A DNA stretch of 64,000 nucleotides from Chryseobacterium indologenes (GTDB lineage Bacteria > Bacteroidota > Bacteroidia > Flavobacteriales > Weeksellaceae): positions 620,001-684,000 of the forward strand of contig NZ_CP074372.1 in assembly GCF_018362995.1 (NCBI RefSeq). The letters run 5' to 3'. The position numbers and the translations under genes were made by a program. Below, piece after piece: positions 25,093 through 34,475 of this stretch. Each line of letters begins with the position of its first letter. The stretch's first letter is position 1. The notes beneath the pieces were generated by a model. That model was not told the origin of the DNA. It worked only from the letters and a program-made list of their open reading frames with translations, and did no database searches.

Positions 25093-26877
25093 TTATTTTA
25101 ATCTTATCAGGATATATACATTCTCATAATAAATGCTGGCAATTTCATTATCGGAATATTTTTCTTTTGTAATTTCACTGAAAATAAGCTTGACATGGTA
25201 TTTTCCTAAATCAGATTCCATTGCTATATCAGGAACTTTTACGGTGCCGTTTTTATTTTTGTTTTTTTCAAATAACTGAATGATCTGCGGCCCGAAATCT
25301 ACTTCTTCTTTAGAATTTAACTTCAGTCTCAATGAGGATCTATCAGTCAGCTGGTCGGTAAGTTCAAACTGATCTTCATTCAGTTTCTGAGGGTCTCTGC
25401 TGTAACGGTGAAAAGAAAGTAAATATTGATAGTTGTGGATGTCTATAATTTGTTTTTCAGGAACAAGAACAATTCTGTTCAGTTCATAAGGCTTATTTTT
25501 AACGGTGATATTTACATCCGAAAATTTATTTTGAATAGTATAATTAATGCTATAAAATGTACCCTTTTCAATGTTGTCAGATAATTCAGTCTGATCTTTT
25601 TGATTTAGTAGGTTTGATAAAAACTCACCTTGTTTTCTCTCCGCCAGAAATTGAAATTTATCGGCAATTTCATTACGGACTGTATCTGTCACTTTTTTAT
25701 TGAAATTAATTTTACCGGCACTGATTAATTGATTTTGATTTAAAATATTCATCAGTTCTGCCTTCTGGCTTCTCTTGGCAACACTGAAAGCATTAAAGTA
25801 AGGGAAGATTAAAGCAAAAGTTCCAAATAAAAATAAACTGACAGGAATAAACTTTATCGTTGCCTTTCTGCTGAAAATGAAGTAAACAACAATGCTGAGC
25901 AGCCAAAGAGCAAGAAGGAAAACAAAATACCTTGGTTCCGTATAGCCATACTCCAGGATTCTAGTGAAAATTGCCGTGAAAAGCAGGATAATTAAAGGAA
26001 CAATGGTGTAATAAAATGCCTTTGAAAATATCTTGACCCAAGATTTTGCATTTTCTTCTTTTAACGGATACACCAGAAGTAATGCCAGAATCCCAACAAT
26101 GCTGTAAGCTAAAACAAGATAAGAAACCCAACCTCTTGGAAGCTCCCAATTGATCAGGATCTTAAAAGAATAGAAATAAAGAATTGCTAGATAAATAAGT
26201 AACAGCGGGATTAAGATAAACTGAGTGAAAAACTTTAAAACAACAGGATATGTCCCATCTTTTTCAAGATTATTTAACCCCTTGTCATTAAATAAAAGGA
26301 AAATAAAACTGCTTCCGAAAATAGCCAGAACAAAAAACGTATCTGTATAAATCCTGTGATGAAAATGAAAATCAAAAAGTTTATCAATAGCTAAAATGGC
26401 CAATTCAACTCCGCCGGTCAAAACCCCTGTAAATACAAGAGTAAGAAAGAAATTGATAAAAAGATTTTTGTTGTATTGCCAGAATCTGAGTTCTTTGTCT
26501 TTTTCAAGAAACGGAACAAACGAAACCAATAAGTGGGAGAGAAGAGCCGTAACTGCAATGATATAAGCATAGACCTCGGTAAAATTATTCTTTTTATCAG
26601 GCAGGATGAAATAGAACCCAATGAGAAAAGCAACACCACATAATTGTAATAGCAATTCTTTTCCTACTCTCTGTGATGCCATTTTCAGGGCAAACATCAG
26701 TGAAATTCCGAGGCAGGAACAAATCGTGAATTTAATATACGCTGTAACTTCTTCAAACTCTGTTTCAGCAATGCAGATGGCACCGATTGCGGCCAACAAA
26801 GCCACTGCCAGAACCATCGGATAACGGAAAATGACTTCATTAGCCCGGCTTAATGTTTCCTGGAATTTTGTTTTCAT
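25093..26877 (-). CDS. DUF4153 family polytopic membrane protein
   Basis: 594 residues. About eleven to twelve hydrophobic helices fill residues ~15-365, followed by a ~220-residue soluble C-terminal region (from about residue 375, including FAERKQGEFLSNLLNQKDQ). The helix pattern (GGVELAILAIDKLFDF and the later HRIYTDTFFVLAIFGSSFIFLLF) is that of DUF4153 proteins, whose function is unknown. It is the last gene of an apparent operon with a BlaI-type repressor (24 bp upstream) and a PAP2-like protein. Confidence 0.82.
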   Translation of the reverse strand: MKTKFQETLSRANEVIFRYPMVLAVALLAAIGAICIAETEFEEVTAYIKFTICSCLGISLMFALKMASQRVGKELLLQLCGVAFLIGFYFILPDKKNNFTEVYAYIIAVTALLSHLLVSFVPFLEKDKELRFWQYNKNLFINFFLTLVFTGVLTGGVELAILAIDKLFDFHFHHRIYTDTFFVLAIFGSSFIFLLFNDKGLNNLEKDGTYPVVLKFFTQFILIPLLLIYLAILYFYSFKILINWELPRGWVSYLVLAYSIVGILALLLVYPLKEENAKSWVKIFSKAFYYTIVPLIILLFTAIFTRILEYGYTEPRYFVFLLALWLLSIVVYFIFSRKATIKFIPVSLFLFGTFALIFPYFNAFSVAKRSQKAELMNILNQNQLISAGKINFNKKVTDTVRNEIADKFQFLAERKQGEFLSNLLNQKDQTELSDNIEKGTFYSINYTIQNKFSDVNITVKNKPYELNRIVLVPEKQIIDIHNYQYLLSFHRYSRDPQKLNEDQFELTDQLTDRSSLRLKLNSKEEVDFGPQIIQLFEKNKNKNGTVKVPDIAMESDLGKYHVKLIFSEITKEKYSDNEIASIYYENVYILIRLK

Positions 26878-26901
26878 GATTTGGTGTTTTTGATAGTAAG
26901 A

Positions 26902-27393
26902 TTAATCTTTTTTCTTCTTTTTCTTTTTGTCCTTCTCTTTTTCTTTTTCTTTTCCTTTGGTCTTCTTCTCTTTTTTAGGACTTAAGATTTCTTCAGCAAT
27001 TTCAAACTTTGGTTCTTCAACTTTTGCTGGTTTTATTTCGATTTTCAGATCAAAATGACCTTTCATATCTTCCTGGGAAATTAATTTTTCGCTTAATAAA
27101 AGTTCCAGAATTTCCTTCCCTGAGTTATTAAAGAAGTTATACGAAAGTTCTTTTAATAAGAATTTTTTATATCCTTCCAAAGGAACAAGTACGGTGTATT
27201 TGAAAATTCTTCCTTCTTTTACGGTGGATAGATAGCCTTTCTCAACCAATATTTTCAAATAAGTGGAAACCGTATTCTGGTGTGGTTTAGGTTCCGGATG
27301 CTGCTCCATAACGTCCTTCAGATAGAAAGATTCCATTTTCCAAAACAGCTTCATAAAGTTTTCTTCTGCGGCAGTAAGATGATTTATTTTCAT
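26902..27393 (-). CDS. BlaI/MecI-type repressor with lysine-rich tail
   Basis: 163 residues from ATG 27393; the open frame extends further upstream but into the PAP2 gene. Residues 1-120 are a BlaI/MecI/CopY winged helix (LTAAEENFMKLFWKM, QNTVSTYLKILVEKGYLSTVKEGRIFKY). The last ~25 residues are almost entirely Lys/Glu (ending KDKKKKKKKD), unusual for the family. No BlaR1/MecR1 antirepressor protease is adjacent; instead it sits between a PAP2-like gene (8-bp gap) and a DUF4153 gene (24-bp gap). Confidence 0.88.
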   Translation of the reverse strand: MKINHLTAAEENFMKLFWKMESFYLKDVMEQHPEPKPHQNTVSTYLKILVEKGYLSTVKEGRIFKYTVLVPLEGYKKFLLKELSYNFFNNSGKEILELLLSEKLISQEDMKGHFDLKIEIKPAKVEEPKFEIAEEILSPKKEKKTKGKEKEKEKDKKKKKKKD

Positions 27394-27401
27394 AGAGTAT
27401 T

Positions 27402-28004
27402 CTAATGTTGAAATTGAATATTGCAATAAAGATAGATAAAAGATACCATAAAAGCTATTCCAGCTCCCATAAATACTTCTTTTACGGTGTGTCTTTTTAA
27501 AATAATGCGGGTAATCCCGACCAAAGCGGCAATTCCCAGCCATAACAGACCCATCTTCCAGTCGAGGCTAAAAAATAACGCTGCTACAAATATATTGAAT
27601 GCGGTATGCATCGAGCTTTTGATAAAAAGATTGCTGATTTGTAAGGCAAAAAGAAGGATTAAAATAAACAGCATGACAAGATCAACCGATCCGTTTCTGA
27701 TGTAATGGAAAACAAGATAAGCAATCACACACGCTGCAATAAATATGTACAGTGTTTTTCTTTGAACCCGGTTAGAAACATCCATATTAGTATATCTTCC
27801 TGTTTTCACATTCCACACCAGCCAAATGACAACCGGAATGATAATCATTGCTAATATGGGAATGAAGTACATCATAGAATCTTTAAGGGCATATTCCCTG
27901 ATGCTCATATAGATGAAGAAAATGATCAGAGAGACCAGCGGATTGAAAAAATCGGAGATAACTTTTGAAATTTTGTGTAATAATGAAGACTGCTTTTCTT
28001 CCAT
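27402..28004 (-). CDS. PAP2 superfamily membrane protein (divergent active site)
   Basis: 200 residues from ATG 28004. Five or six transmembrane helices and a PAP2-like second half: SSMHTAFN stands where PSGH is usual, and GITRIILKRHTVKEVFMG aligns with the SRxxxxxHxxxD motif, with Glu instead of Asp. The first motif (KxxxxxxRP) is not evident, so lipid-phosphatase activity is uncertain. It is the first gene of the PAP2-BlaI-DUF4153 unit. Confidence 0.78.
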   Translation of the reverse strand: MEEKQSSLLHKISKVISDFFNPLVSLIIFFIYMSIREYALKDSMMYFIPILAMIIIPVVIWLVWNVKTGRYTNMDVSNRVQRKTLYIFIAACVIAYLVFHYIRNGSVDLVMLFILILLFALQISNLFIKSSMHTAFNIFVAALFFSLDWKMGLLWLGIAALVGITRIILKRHTVKEVFMGAGIAFMVSFIYLYCNIQFQH

Positions 28005-28523
28005 AATCAAGTTTAAAAACCAAATATACCATTATCACCTTAAAAAACAAAGGACGGGAATGAGGTAAGATAAAGGATTCATTATAAAATATGTTTGACA
28101 ATTTTGATGATGCGTTATCTTTTGTTTTTTTAATTCAGTGAGTAGAATTAAGGTTATAATTTTAAGTTTTTAAATTTGTTTCAATAAAAAACAGCTCTTA
28201 AAATAACCAAAAGACATATTAACAATAATTAAAGAGGAAAGAAATAGGATTTCAAAAAGTACAGAATTCTGATACCTCTGAATTACGGATTATTTCAGAA
28301 AAGCCATATGAATAGGCATATTCCTGATGTGTCAGGGGAAGAAAGTATGAGATGAAATATTACTTTATGAGTCTTTCAAAGGGTCGAAAATTAAGAATAA
28401 TCCATTCGGCCTGCAAATAGATTTTACAGAAAAAACGAAAAGTTATCTATGTATAGAATAAAAACAAAGTTTTTTTCATAATTTTGCTCAACTATTTCAT
28501 CATAAAAAAGCAAGAGCTAACAC
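28005..28523 (+). other. 519-bp intergenic region upstream of pdhA
   Basis: AT-rich divergent spacer between the PAP2-like gene and pdhA. TAATTTTG at 28479-28486 matches the -7 consensus and lies 37 bases before the pdhA ATG. The central part (about 28250-28400) is less AT-rich but has only short frames in both directions. I see no gene or clear structure. Confidence 0.5.
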
Positions 28524-29525
28524 ATGAAAGAATTTTCTAAAGAGGTATACCTGAAGTGGTATGAAGATATGACAATGTGGAGAAGGTTTGAAGACAAATG
28601 CCGTTCTCTTTACCTAAAACAAAAGATCAGAGGATTTTTACATTTGTATAACGGTCAGGAAGCTATCCCTGCAGGATTCACGCACGCAATGGATTTGACA
28701 AAGGATAGTATGATTACTGCTTACAGATGCCACATCCATCCAATGGCGATGGGAGTAGATCCTAAAAGAATCATGGCTGAACTTTGCGGTAAAGCTACAG
28801 GAACATCCGGAGGTATGGGTGGATCTATGCACATTTTCAGTAAAGAACACCGTTTTTACGGAGGACATGGTATCGTTGGAGGACAAATTCCTTTGGGAGC
28901 AGGTATTGCTTTTGCAGATAAATATTTCGACAGAAAAGCAGTGAACATCTGTTTCTTTGGAGATGGAGCTGCGAGACAAGGATCTTTACATGAGACATTC
29001 AACATGGCAATGAACTGGAAACTTCCTGTAGTATTTGTGGTAGAAAACAACCAATATGCGATGGGAACTTCTGTAAAAAGAACTGCCAACCACGAAGATA
29101 TCTATAAATTAGGATTAGGATACGAAATGCCTTGTCTTGCTGTAGATGCAATGGATCCTGTAAAAGTGGCTGAAGCTGCTTACGAGGCTATTGAAAGAGC
29201 AAGAAGAGGGGACGGACCCACATTCATTGAAGCAAGAACATACCGTTACAGAGGACACTCTATGTCTGATGCTGAGCCATACAGATCTAAAGAAGAAGTG
29301 GCTATTCATAAAAACGACGATCCAATCGAGCTTGTAAAACACAGAATTTTAGAAAATGGATGGGCTACGGAAGCAGAATTGGAGGCAATGGATAATAAAT
29401 CAAGAGACTTCGTTGAGGAGTGTATTGAATTTATGGAAAATTCTCCATATCCAGAAGCTGAAAAAATCTATGAGTATGTATATGCTCAGGAAAACTATCC
29501 ATTCCTAGACAAATTAGAAAATTAA
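28524..29525 (+). CDS. pdhA: Pyruvate dehydrogenase E1 component, alpha subunit
   Basis: 333 residues, thiamine-diphosphate-dependent decarboxylase subunit. The ThDP motif GDGAARQGSLHETFNMAMNW (residues about 150-169) is complete, and the phosphorylation-loop region reads YRYRGHSMSDAEPYRS. It pairs with an E1-beta subunit, which is not in this window, to make an alpha2beta2 E1. The E2 gene follows 86 bp downstream on the same strand, so the two likely form an operon feeding acetyl-CoA production. Confidence 0.95.
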   Translation: MKEFSKEVYLKWYEDMTMWRRFEDKCRSLYLKQKIRGFLHLYNGQEAIPAGFTHAMDLTKDSMITAYRCHIHPMAMGVDPKRIMAELCGKATGTSGGMGGSMHIFSKEHRFYGGHGIVGGQIPLGAGIAFADKYFDRKAVNICFFGDGAARQGSLHETFNMAMNWKLPVVFVVENNQYAMGTSVKRTANHEDIYKLGLGYEMPCLAVDAMDPVKVAEAAYEAIERARRGDGPTFIEARTYRYRGHSMSDAEPYRSKEEVAIHKNDDPIELVKHRILENGWATEAELEAMDNKSRDFVEECIEFMENSPYPEAEKIYEYVYAQENYPFLDKLEN

Positions 29526-29605
29526 TAATTAGATAATTTGAGAATTTGAAAATGAATTAGATTTTTTAATTCTCTCATCATCACATTAACAAATTATCAT
29601 ATTAG
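29526..29605. repeat. Low-complexity AATTTGAxAATTTGAAAATG-type spacer
   Basis: Spacer between pdhA and the E2 gene with near-repeated words (AATTTGAGAATTTGAAAATG at about 29536-29555, then ATTATCATATTAGAAAATTATG). Typical flavobacterial text-like intergenic sequence. Confidence 0.35.
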
Positions 29606-29611
29606 AAAATT

Positions 29612-31207
29612 ATGGCAGAAGTAATTACGATGCCCCGCCTATCCGACACTATGACGGAAGGTAAAGTGGCAAAATGGCATAAAAAAGTAGGAGATAAAGT
29701 AAAAGAAGGAGATATTTTAGCGGAAATTGAAACTGACAAAGCCGTTCAGGATTTCGAATCTGAAATAGAAGGTACCCTTTTATACGTAGGCGTAGAAGAA
29801 GGAGGTGCTGCTGCTGTAGACTCTGTTTTGGCTATTATCGGGAATGAAGGAGAAGATATTTCAGGATTGACAGGTGGAGAGGCTGCTCCCGCTGCAGGAA
29901 CTGAAGAAAAAAAATCAGAAGAACAGCCTAAAGCAGAAACTGCTGCACCTGCTGCAGCAGAAGTTCCGGCTGGAGTGGAAGTTATTACAATGCCAAGACT
30001 TTCTGATACAATGACAGAAGGTAAAGTAGCTAAATGGCACAAAAATGTAGGCGATACAGTAAAAGAAGGAGATCTTCTTGCTGAGATCGAAACAGATAAA
30101 GCGGTACAGGATTTTGAATCTGAATTCAATGGAGTATTATTGAAGCAAGGTGTAGAAGAAGGTGGTGCTGCTCCGGTTGATTCAATATTAGCAATCATTG
30201 GCCCTGCAGGAACAGATGTTTCCGCTGTAGGAGCTCCAAAAGCTGCAGCTGCATCAACTGAAAAACCAGCTGAACAAAAGGCAGAAGCTAAAACAGAAGA
30301 AAAAGCGGCTCCTGCTGCAGACGCTTCATCTTCTGACAGAGTGGCAATCTCTCCACTGGCTAAGAAAATGGCTCAGGATAAAGGAGTTGATATCCACAGT
30401 GTTCAGGGATCTGGTGAAAACGGAAGAATCGTTAAAAAAGATATCGAAAATTATCAGCCGGCTGCAAAACCAGCTGCTTCAGCTCCGGCAGCAAGTGCTG
30501 CTCCTGTTGCAGTAAGCTTCGTACAGGGTGAAGATACAGAGACTCCAAACTCTCAGGTAAGAAATATTATTGCAAAACGTCTTTCTGAAAGTAAATTCTC
30601 TGCTCCTCATTACTATCTGATGGTTGAGATCAATATGGATAAAGCAATTGAAGCAAGAAAAGAAATCAATTCTTTACCTGATACCAAGATATCTTTCAAT
30701 GATATGATCATTAAAGCGACTGCAATTGCTTTAAGAAAACACCCTCAGGTAAATTCAAGCTGGGCAGGTGATAAGATCATCCACAGAGGAAATATCAATA
30801 TTGGTGTAGCAGTAGCTATTCCTGACGGATTGGTAGTTCCTGTATTGAAAAATACAGATCAGATGACGTATACTCAGATTTCTGCATCCGTAAAAGATAT
30901 GGCTTCAAGAGCTAAGAGCAAAGGTCTTAAGGCTAACGAAATGGAAGGATCTACATTCTCTATTTCTAACTTGGGAATGTTCGGAATCGAAACATTTACA
31001 AGTATCATCAACCAGCCAAACTCTGCTATCCTTTCAGTAGGAGCAATCATCGAGAAGCCTATCGTTAAAGATGGTCAGATCGTAGTTGGAAACACAATGA
31101 AACTTTCATTGGCATGTGATCACAGAGTGGTAGATGGAGCTACAGGTGCTCAATTCCTGCAAACATTAAGAACATATTTAGAAAGTCCATTAACATTGTT
31201 ACTGTAA
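29612..31207 (+). CDS. pdhC: Dihydrolipoamide acetyltransferase, E2 of pyruvate dehydrogenase
   Basis: 531 residues. Two lipoyl domains (about 1-78 and 122-200), each with the lipoylated lysine in EIETDKAV, are joined by Ala/Pro/Glu-rich flexible linkers. A peripheral-subunit-binding domain follows (about 243-278, ISPLAKKMAQDKGVD), and a catalytic acyltransferase core starts near 305, with DHRVVDGATGAQFL near the end supplying the catalytic His/Asp. It transfers acetyl from E1 to CoA and forms the core of the complex. It is downstream of pdhA and ends at a strong terminator. Confidence 0.95.
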   Translation: MAEVITMPRLSDTMTEGKVAKWHKKVGDKVKEGDILAEIETDKAVQDFESEIEGTLLYVGVEEGGAAAVDSVLAIIGNEGEDISGLTGGEAAPAAGTEEKKSEEQPKAETAAPAAAEVPAGVEVITMPRLSDTMTEGKVAKWHKNVGDTVKEGDLLAEIETDKAVQDFESEFNGVLLKQGVEEGGAAPVDSILAIIGPAGTDVSAVGAPKAAAASTEKPAEQKAEAKTEEKAAPAADASSSDRVAISPLAKKMAQDKGVDIHSVQGSGENGRIVKKDIENYQPAAKPAASAPAASAAPVAVSFVQGEDTETPNSQVRNIIAKRLSESKFSAPHYYLMVEINMDKAIEARKEINSLPDTKISFNDMIIKATAIALRKHPQVNSSWAGDKIIHRGNINIGVAVAIPDGLVVPVLKNTDQMTYTQISASVKDMASRAKSKGLKANEMEGSTFSISNLGMFGIETFTSIINQPNSAILSVGAIIEKPIVKDGQIVVGNTMKLSLACDHRVVDGATGAQFLQTLRTYLESPLTLLL

Positions 31208-31227
31208 TTTTCTGAAGTGAAAATAAT

Positions 31228-31256
31228 AAAACCTCCCAACCCGGGAGGTTTTTTTC
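31228..31256 (+). terminator. Terminator after the E2 gene
   Basis: Stem AAACCTCCC / GGGAGGTTT, small loop, then a T-run. The 274 bp from here to lolD are AT-rich with no gene seen. Confidence 0.9.
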
Positions 31257-31518
31257 GTTTTTATAATAGCAAAGCAATGTCAGTAGCAACACAACATCTG
31301 CAATGTCTACAAACCTTATAAGTGTAAATAATATAAAAACAATGAAATTGAATTTATACTACCAATGTCTGATTCTCATAATCATCAGGAACAAATTTTA
31401 TAAAATTCATTAAAATATAATAGGCTTTTGAAATTATTAGAAGATTTTGATCATGATATCAATTTGAGAATTAAAAATTATCACTGTATTTTTTGATGGA
31501 ATTTCAAAATCAAATTAC

Positions 31519-31526
31519 TATTTTTG
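31519..31526 (+). promoter_or_regulatory. Putative -7 element, possibly leaderless lolD start
   Basis: TATTTTTG matches TAnnTTTG and ends only 4 bases before the lolD ATG, so transcription would start at or next to the start codon. Confidence 0.4.
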
Positions 31527-31530
31527 AATC

Positions 31531-32199
31531 ATGATTAAAGCAAGAAATATCCATAAATCTTATGGGAATTTAGAAGTACTGAAAGGAGTTGATATTCACA
31601 TCAAAATGGGCGAGGTTGTTTCTATTGTAGGAGAATCAGGAGCAGGCAAATCTACATTGCTGCAGATTTTAGGCACGCTGGATCATCCAAGCCAATCGAA
31701 CAAATATGATACTGAAATTGAGATAGCAGGAGAATCATTTATTAATATGAATGACAAGCAGCTTTCAAAGTTCAGAAATCAGAATATCGGTTTTGTATTT
31801 CAGTTTCATCAGCTTCTTCCGGAGTTTACAGCACTGGAAAATGTATTGCTTCCGACAAAAATAGCCGGAGCCAATGAAAGAGAAGCAATTGAAAAGGCAT
31901 ATGCTTTATTTGAAGATTTAAAGATAGAGCAGAGGCTGAATCATAAACCCAACCAGCTTTCAGGGGGAGAGGCGCAAAGAGTAGCTGTAGCAAGAGCTTT
32001 AATCAATTCACCCAAAATTATTTTTGCGGATGAGCCTACGGGAAACCTGGATTCCAAAAATGCAGATGATCTTCACAGGTTATTTTTTGATCTGAGAGAT
32101 AAATATAACCAGACATTTGTCATTGTAACCCACAACCCTAATCTTGCAGAAATTACAGACCGCAAGCTCATCATGAAAGACGGAATGATCATAGAATAA
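31531..32199 (+). CDS. lolD: ABC transporter ATP-binding protein, LolD type
   Basis: 222-residue ATPase of the MacB/LolD/FtsE group. Walker [10 protein letters not shown] (about 35-43), signature LSGGEAQR, Walker [13 protein letters not shown], and the H-loop in VIVTHNP. LolD powers release of lipoproteins from the inner membrane; its LolC/E permease is not adjacent, as often seen in Bacteroidota, so a MacB-type role cannot be excluded. Short gaps (16 and 18 bp) connect it to the next two genes. Confidence 0.85.
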   Translation: MIKARNIHKSYGNLEVLKGVDIHIKMGEVVSIVGESGAGKSTLLQILGTLDHPSQSNKYDTEIEIAGESFINMNDKQLSKFRNQNIGFVFQFHQLLPEFTALENVLLPTKIAGANEREAIEKAYALFEDLKIEQRLNHKPNQLSGGEAQRVAVARALINSPKIIFADEPTGNLDSKNADDLHRLFFDLRDKYNQTFVIVTHNPNLAEITDRKLIMKDGMIIE

Positions 32200-32215
32200 A
32201 AGTATACGACACCAG

Positions 32216-32794
32216 ATGATGAAACACTTTATTTTTCTTTTTATAATTTTAATTTCCTGTTCAAAAGCTGAATCCCAGCGGTTGAATTCACTGAATGTGC
32301 CCCAGGCAAAGATTTCAGAGATTAAAGATTATATCAAAGGAAAAGAGTATAACCAGGAACTGGCTGTTTTTATCAACTTTAAAATACCTTCCGGGAAATA
32401 CCGTTACTTCATTTATAACCTGAAAAATAATACCATAGTACAACAGGCTGTTGTATCTCATGGTTCGGGATCTGTCATTCCAAACTCAGATGCTTTAAAA
32501 TTCAGTAATATTGAAGGGTCTTACCAATCATCTCTTGGAAAATATGCCATAGGAGAAAGCTATATGGGAAAATTTGGTAAAGCTTACCGTTTAAAAGGTC
32601 TTGATTCTACCAACAGCAATGCCATGCGAAGGGCAATTGTCCTTCATTCCTACGGATGTATTCCGGATGTGGAATCCAAGACTCCGGCATGTTTAAGCTT
32701 AGGATGTCCGATGCTTTCGGTGAATGCTCTTAAAGAAACAGCAAAATATGTTGATCAGTCGACAAAGCCGGTGATCCTGTATGCATTTTATTAA
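32216..32794 (+). CDS. Murein L,D-transpeptidase catalytic-domain family lipoprotein
   Basis: 192 residues with a short hydrophobic signal ending in a lipobox-like LISCS. The YkuD-like catalytic domain is atypical: VLHSYGCIPD supplies the His, and CLSLGCPMLS carries the Ser-x-Gly-Cys motif with the nucleophilic cysteine. It may cross-link or trim peptidoglycan or attach proteins to it. Two ATG codons are adjacent (32216 and 32219). It sits between lolD and radC in the same run. Confidence 0.82.
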   Translation: MMKHFIFLFIILISCSKAESQRLNSLNVPQAKISEIKDYIKGKEYNQELAVFINFKIPSGKYRYFIYNLKNNTIVQQAVVSHGSGSVIPNSDALKFSNIEGSYQSSLGKYAIGESYMGKFGKAYRLKGLDSTNSNAMRRAIVLHSYGCIPDVESKTPACLSLGCPMLSVNALKETAKYVDQSTKPVILYAFY

Positions 32795-32812
32795 ATCATA
32801 ATCTCTTTTCCA

Positions 32813-33490
32813 ATGGCTATAAAATTTCTTGCAGAAGATGACAGACCCAGAGAAAAGTTTTTGCAGAAAGGCAAAAGCTCACTTTCTGATTCTGAACTGT
32901 TAGCTATCATTATGGGAAGTGGGAATAGAGATGAAAATGTCATAGAGCTGGCAAGAAAAATCTTAAACTCTGTAGATAATAGCTGGCATCAGCTGAGCTT
33001 GCTTTCCGTAAAAGATCTGATGAAATTCAAAGGAATTGGAATCACAAAAGCGATTTCGATCATTTCAGCTTTAGAAATCGGGAAAAGAAGAACAGTACAG
33101 GAAATTCCTGAGAAAACTGTAATTGGTAACAGTAATGATGCCTATCTTATTCTTCAAAACCAGCTTTCTGACTTAAGAACAGAAGAGTTCTGGGCTATTT
33201 TCCTTAATAACAGCAATAAAGTGATTCATGTCTCACAGCTTACACAAGGAGGAATCAGTCAGTCTATCGTTGATGTCAGAATTCTGTATAAAACAGCACT
33301 GGAGCATTTTTCAACAGGCATTATCATTGCCCACAATCATCCTTCCGGCAGCTTAAAGCCAAGCCGGGAAGATATCAGTATTACACAAAAAATAAAAGAA
33401 GCAGGAAACATATTAAGCATTCAGCTTTTGGACCATATTATTGTCACGCAGGATACCTATTTTAGTTTCTCGGACGCCGGATTACTATGA
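32813..33490 (+). CDS. radC: RadC family JAB-domain protein
   Basis: 225 residues: an N-terminal helix-hairpin-helix region (RPREKFLQKG start, LMKFKGIGITKAISI) and a C-terminal JAMM/JAB metalloprotease-like domain with AHNHPSGSLKPSREDI (HxHPSG...D). Despite its name the family has no proven role in repair. It overlaps the following gene by ATGA (4 bp). Confidence 0.93.
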   Translation: MAIKFLAEDDRPREKFLQKGKSSLSDSELLAIIMGSGNRDENVIELARKILNSVDNSWHQLSLLSVKDLMKFKGIGITKAISIISALEIGKRRTVQEIPEKTVIGNSNDAYLILQNQLSDLRTEEFWAIFLNNSNKVIHVSQLTQGGISQSIVDVRILYKTALEHFSTGIIIAHNHPSGSLKPSREDISITQKIKEAGNILSIQLLDHIIVTQDTYFSFSDAGLL

Positions 33491-34401
33491 TTAGAAGATT
33501 AAAATACCATGAAATTGATTTTGTAAAATATGCTCAATGTTTAGAAAATTCCGAACAAAGAAAATATTCTGCTACAAAAGATTTTTTAGATACAACTTCG
33601 ACAATGCCGTGGGAAATTCTGGTTTATAAAGATTATGAGGCTGTGATGCCCATACCTTTTGTAAGAAAATATGGGATGAAAATTGTTCACAACCCGAAAC
33701 TTTGCCAGCAGCTCGGTGTTTTTTCCGCTAAAGACGATATAAACCTTAATGAGGCTTTTTTAGAATATCTGGAAAAGAATTATATGATCAGAGCCTATCC
33801 GTTTAATGATGTAAACCGGCTTCGTACAAAGATCAGAATCAAGAAAAACTTTTTATTATATCCAGCACCCTACGAAAAAGTACGCAATAATTATTCTCCC
33901 AAGAGAAAAAGAAAGCTTCGTTTAGATGAAGATATTTTAAAGGAATCAGAAATCAAAACCATTTCTTTTGACAAAGCAAAAACTTTTATAGAGGCCAATA
34001 CGATAGGGTTGAGCAAAGAAAACGACCTGCATGAATTCATGAGGATTTTTGAAAGTTTTCACAAGCTGAATTACCTTAAGTTCACAGCTTTTTATTACCA
34101 GCATAAAATTGTTAATGTAATTGCAACCTATTCGGACTGCAATATGATAGCACTTTTAGGTAATTTTAATGATAAAGAGTATGTCAAATTATCAGGAGCC
34201 TCCGTATTGATTGATCATATTATTAAAGAAAATATCGAAACTCATATTTTTGATTTTGAAGGAGGTGAATTACCCAATATTGAAGAGTTTTTCAGAGGCT
34301 TCCGCCCGGAATTGAGACCCTATGGAATTATTGAAAATTCCAAAAAGAACCTTTTTAAAAAATTAGGATATCTTATCATGAGAAGGAAATCATTTTTATG
34401 A
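33487..34401 (+). CDS. Uncharacterised protein, probable GNAT-fold (acyl-CoA N-acyltransferase-like)
   Basis: 304 residues, soluble, no signal peptide. The order of elements (N-terminal strand-rich half, VRNNYSPKRKRKLRLDEDI basic segment, then KLNYLKFTAFYYQHKIVNVIATYSDCNMIALLGNF and LSGASVLIDHII) looks like the duplicated GNAT folds of FemAB-like or peptidoglycan-interpeptide enzymes. No acetyl-CoA loop motif is clear, so this is a fold-level guess. Translationally coupled to radC. Confidence 0.55.
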   Translation: MIRRLKYHEIDFVKYAQCLENSEQRKYSATKDFLDTTSTMPWEILVYKDYEAVMPIPFVRKYGMKIVHNPKLCQQLGVFSAKDDINLNEAFLEYLEKNYMIRAYPFNDVNRLRTKIRIKKNFLLYPAPYEKVRNNYSPKRKRKLRLDEDILKESEIKTISFDKAKTFIEANTIGLSKENDLHEFMRIFESFHKLNYLKFTAFYYQHKIVNVIATYSDCNMIALLGNFNDKEYVKLSGASVLIDHIIKENIETHIFDFEGGELPNIEEFFRGFRPELRPYGIIENSKKNLFKKLGYLIMRRKSFL

Positions 34402-34475
34402 TGAAAAGCATTGTTTAGATTGGTTCTAATTAAGTAATATTCCGTAACTTTATAAAATCCTTAGTTAAAACAGTT

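Noticed and set aside
28250..28430. Small gene or RNA in the long gap before pdhA
   Set aside because: Only short frames in both directions, no start context, no terminator and no recognisable RNA structure.
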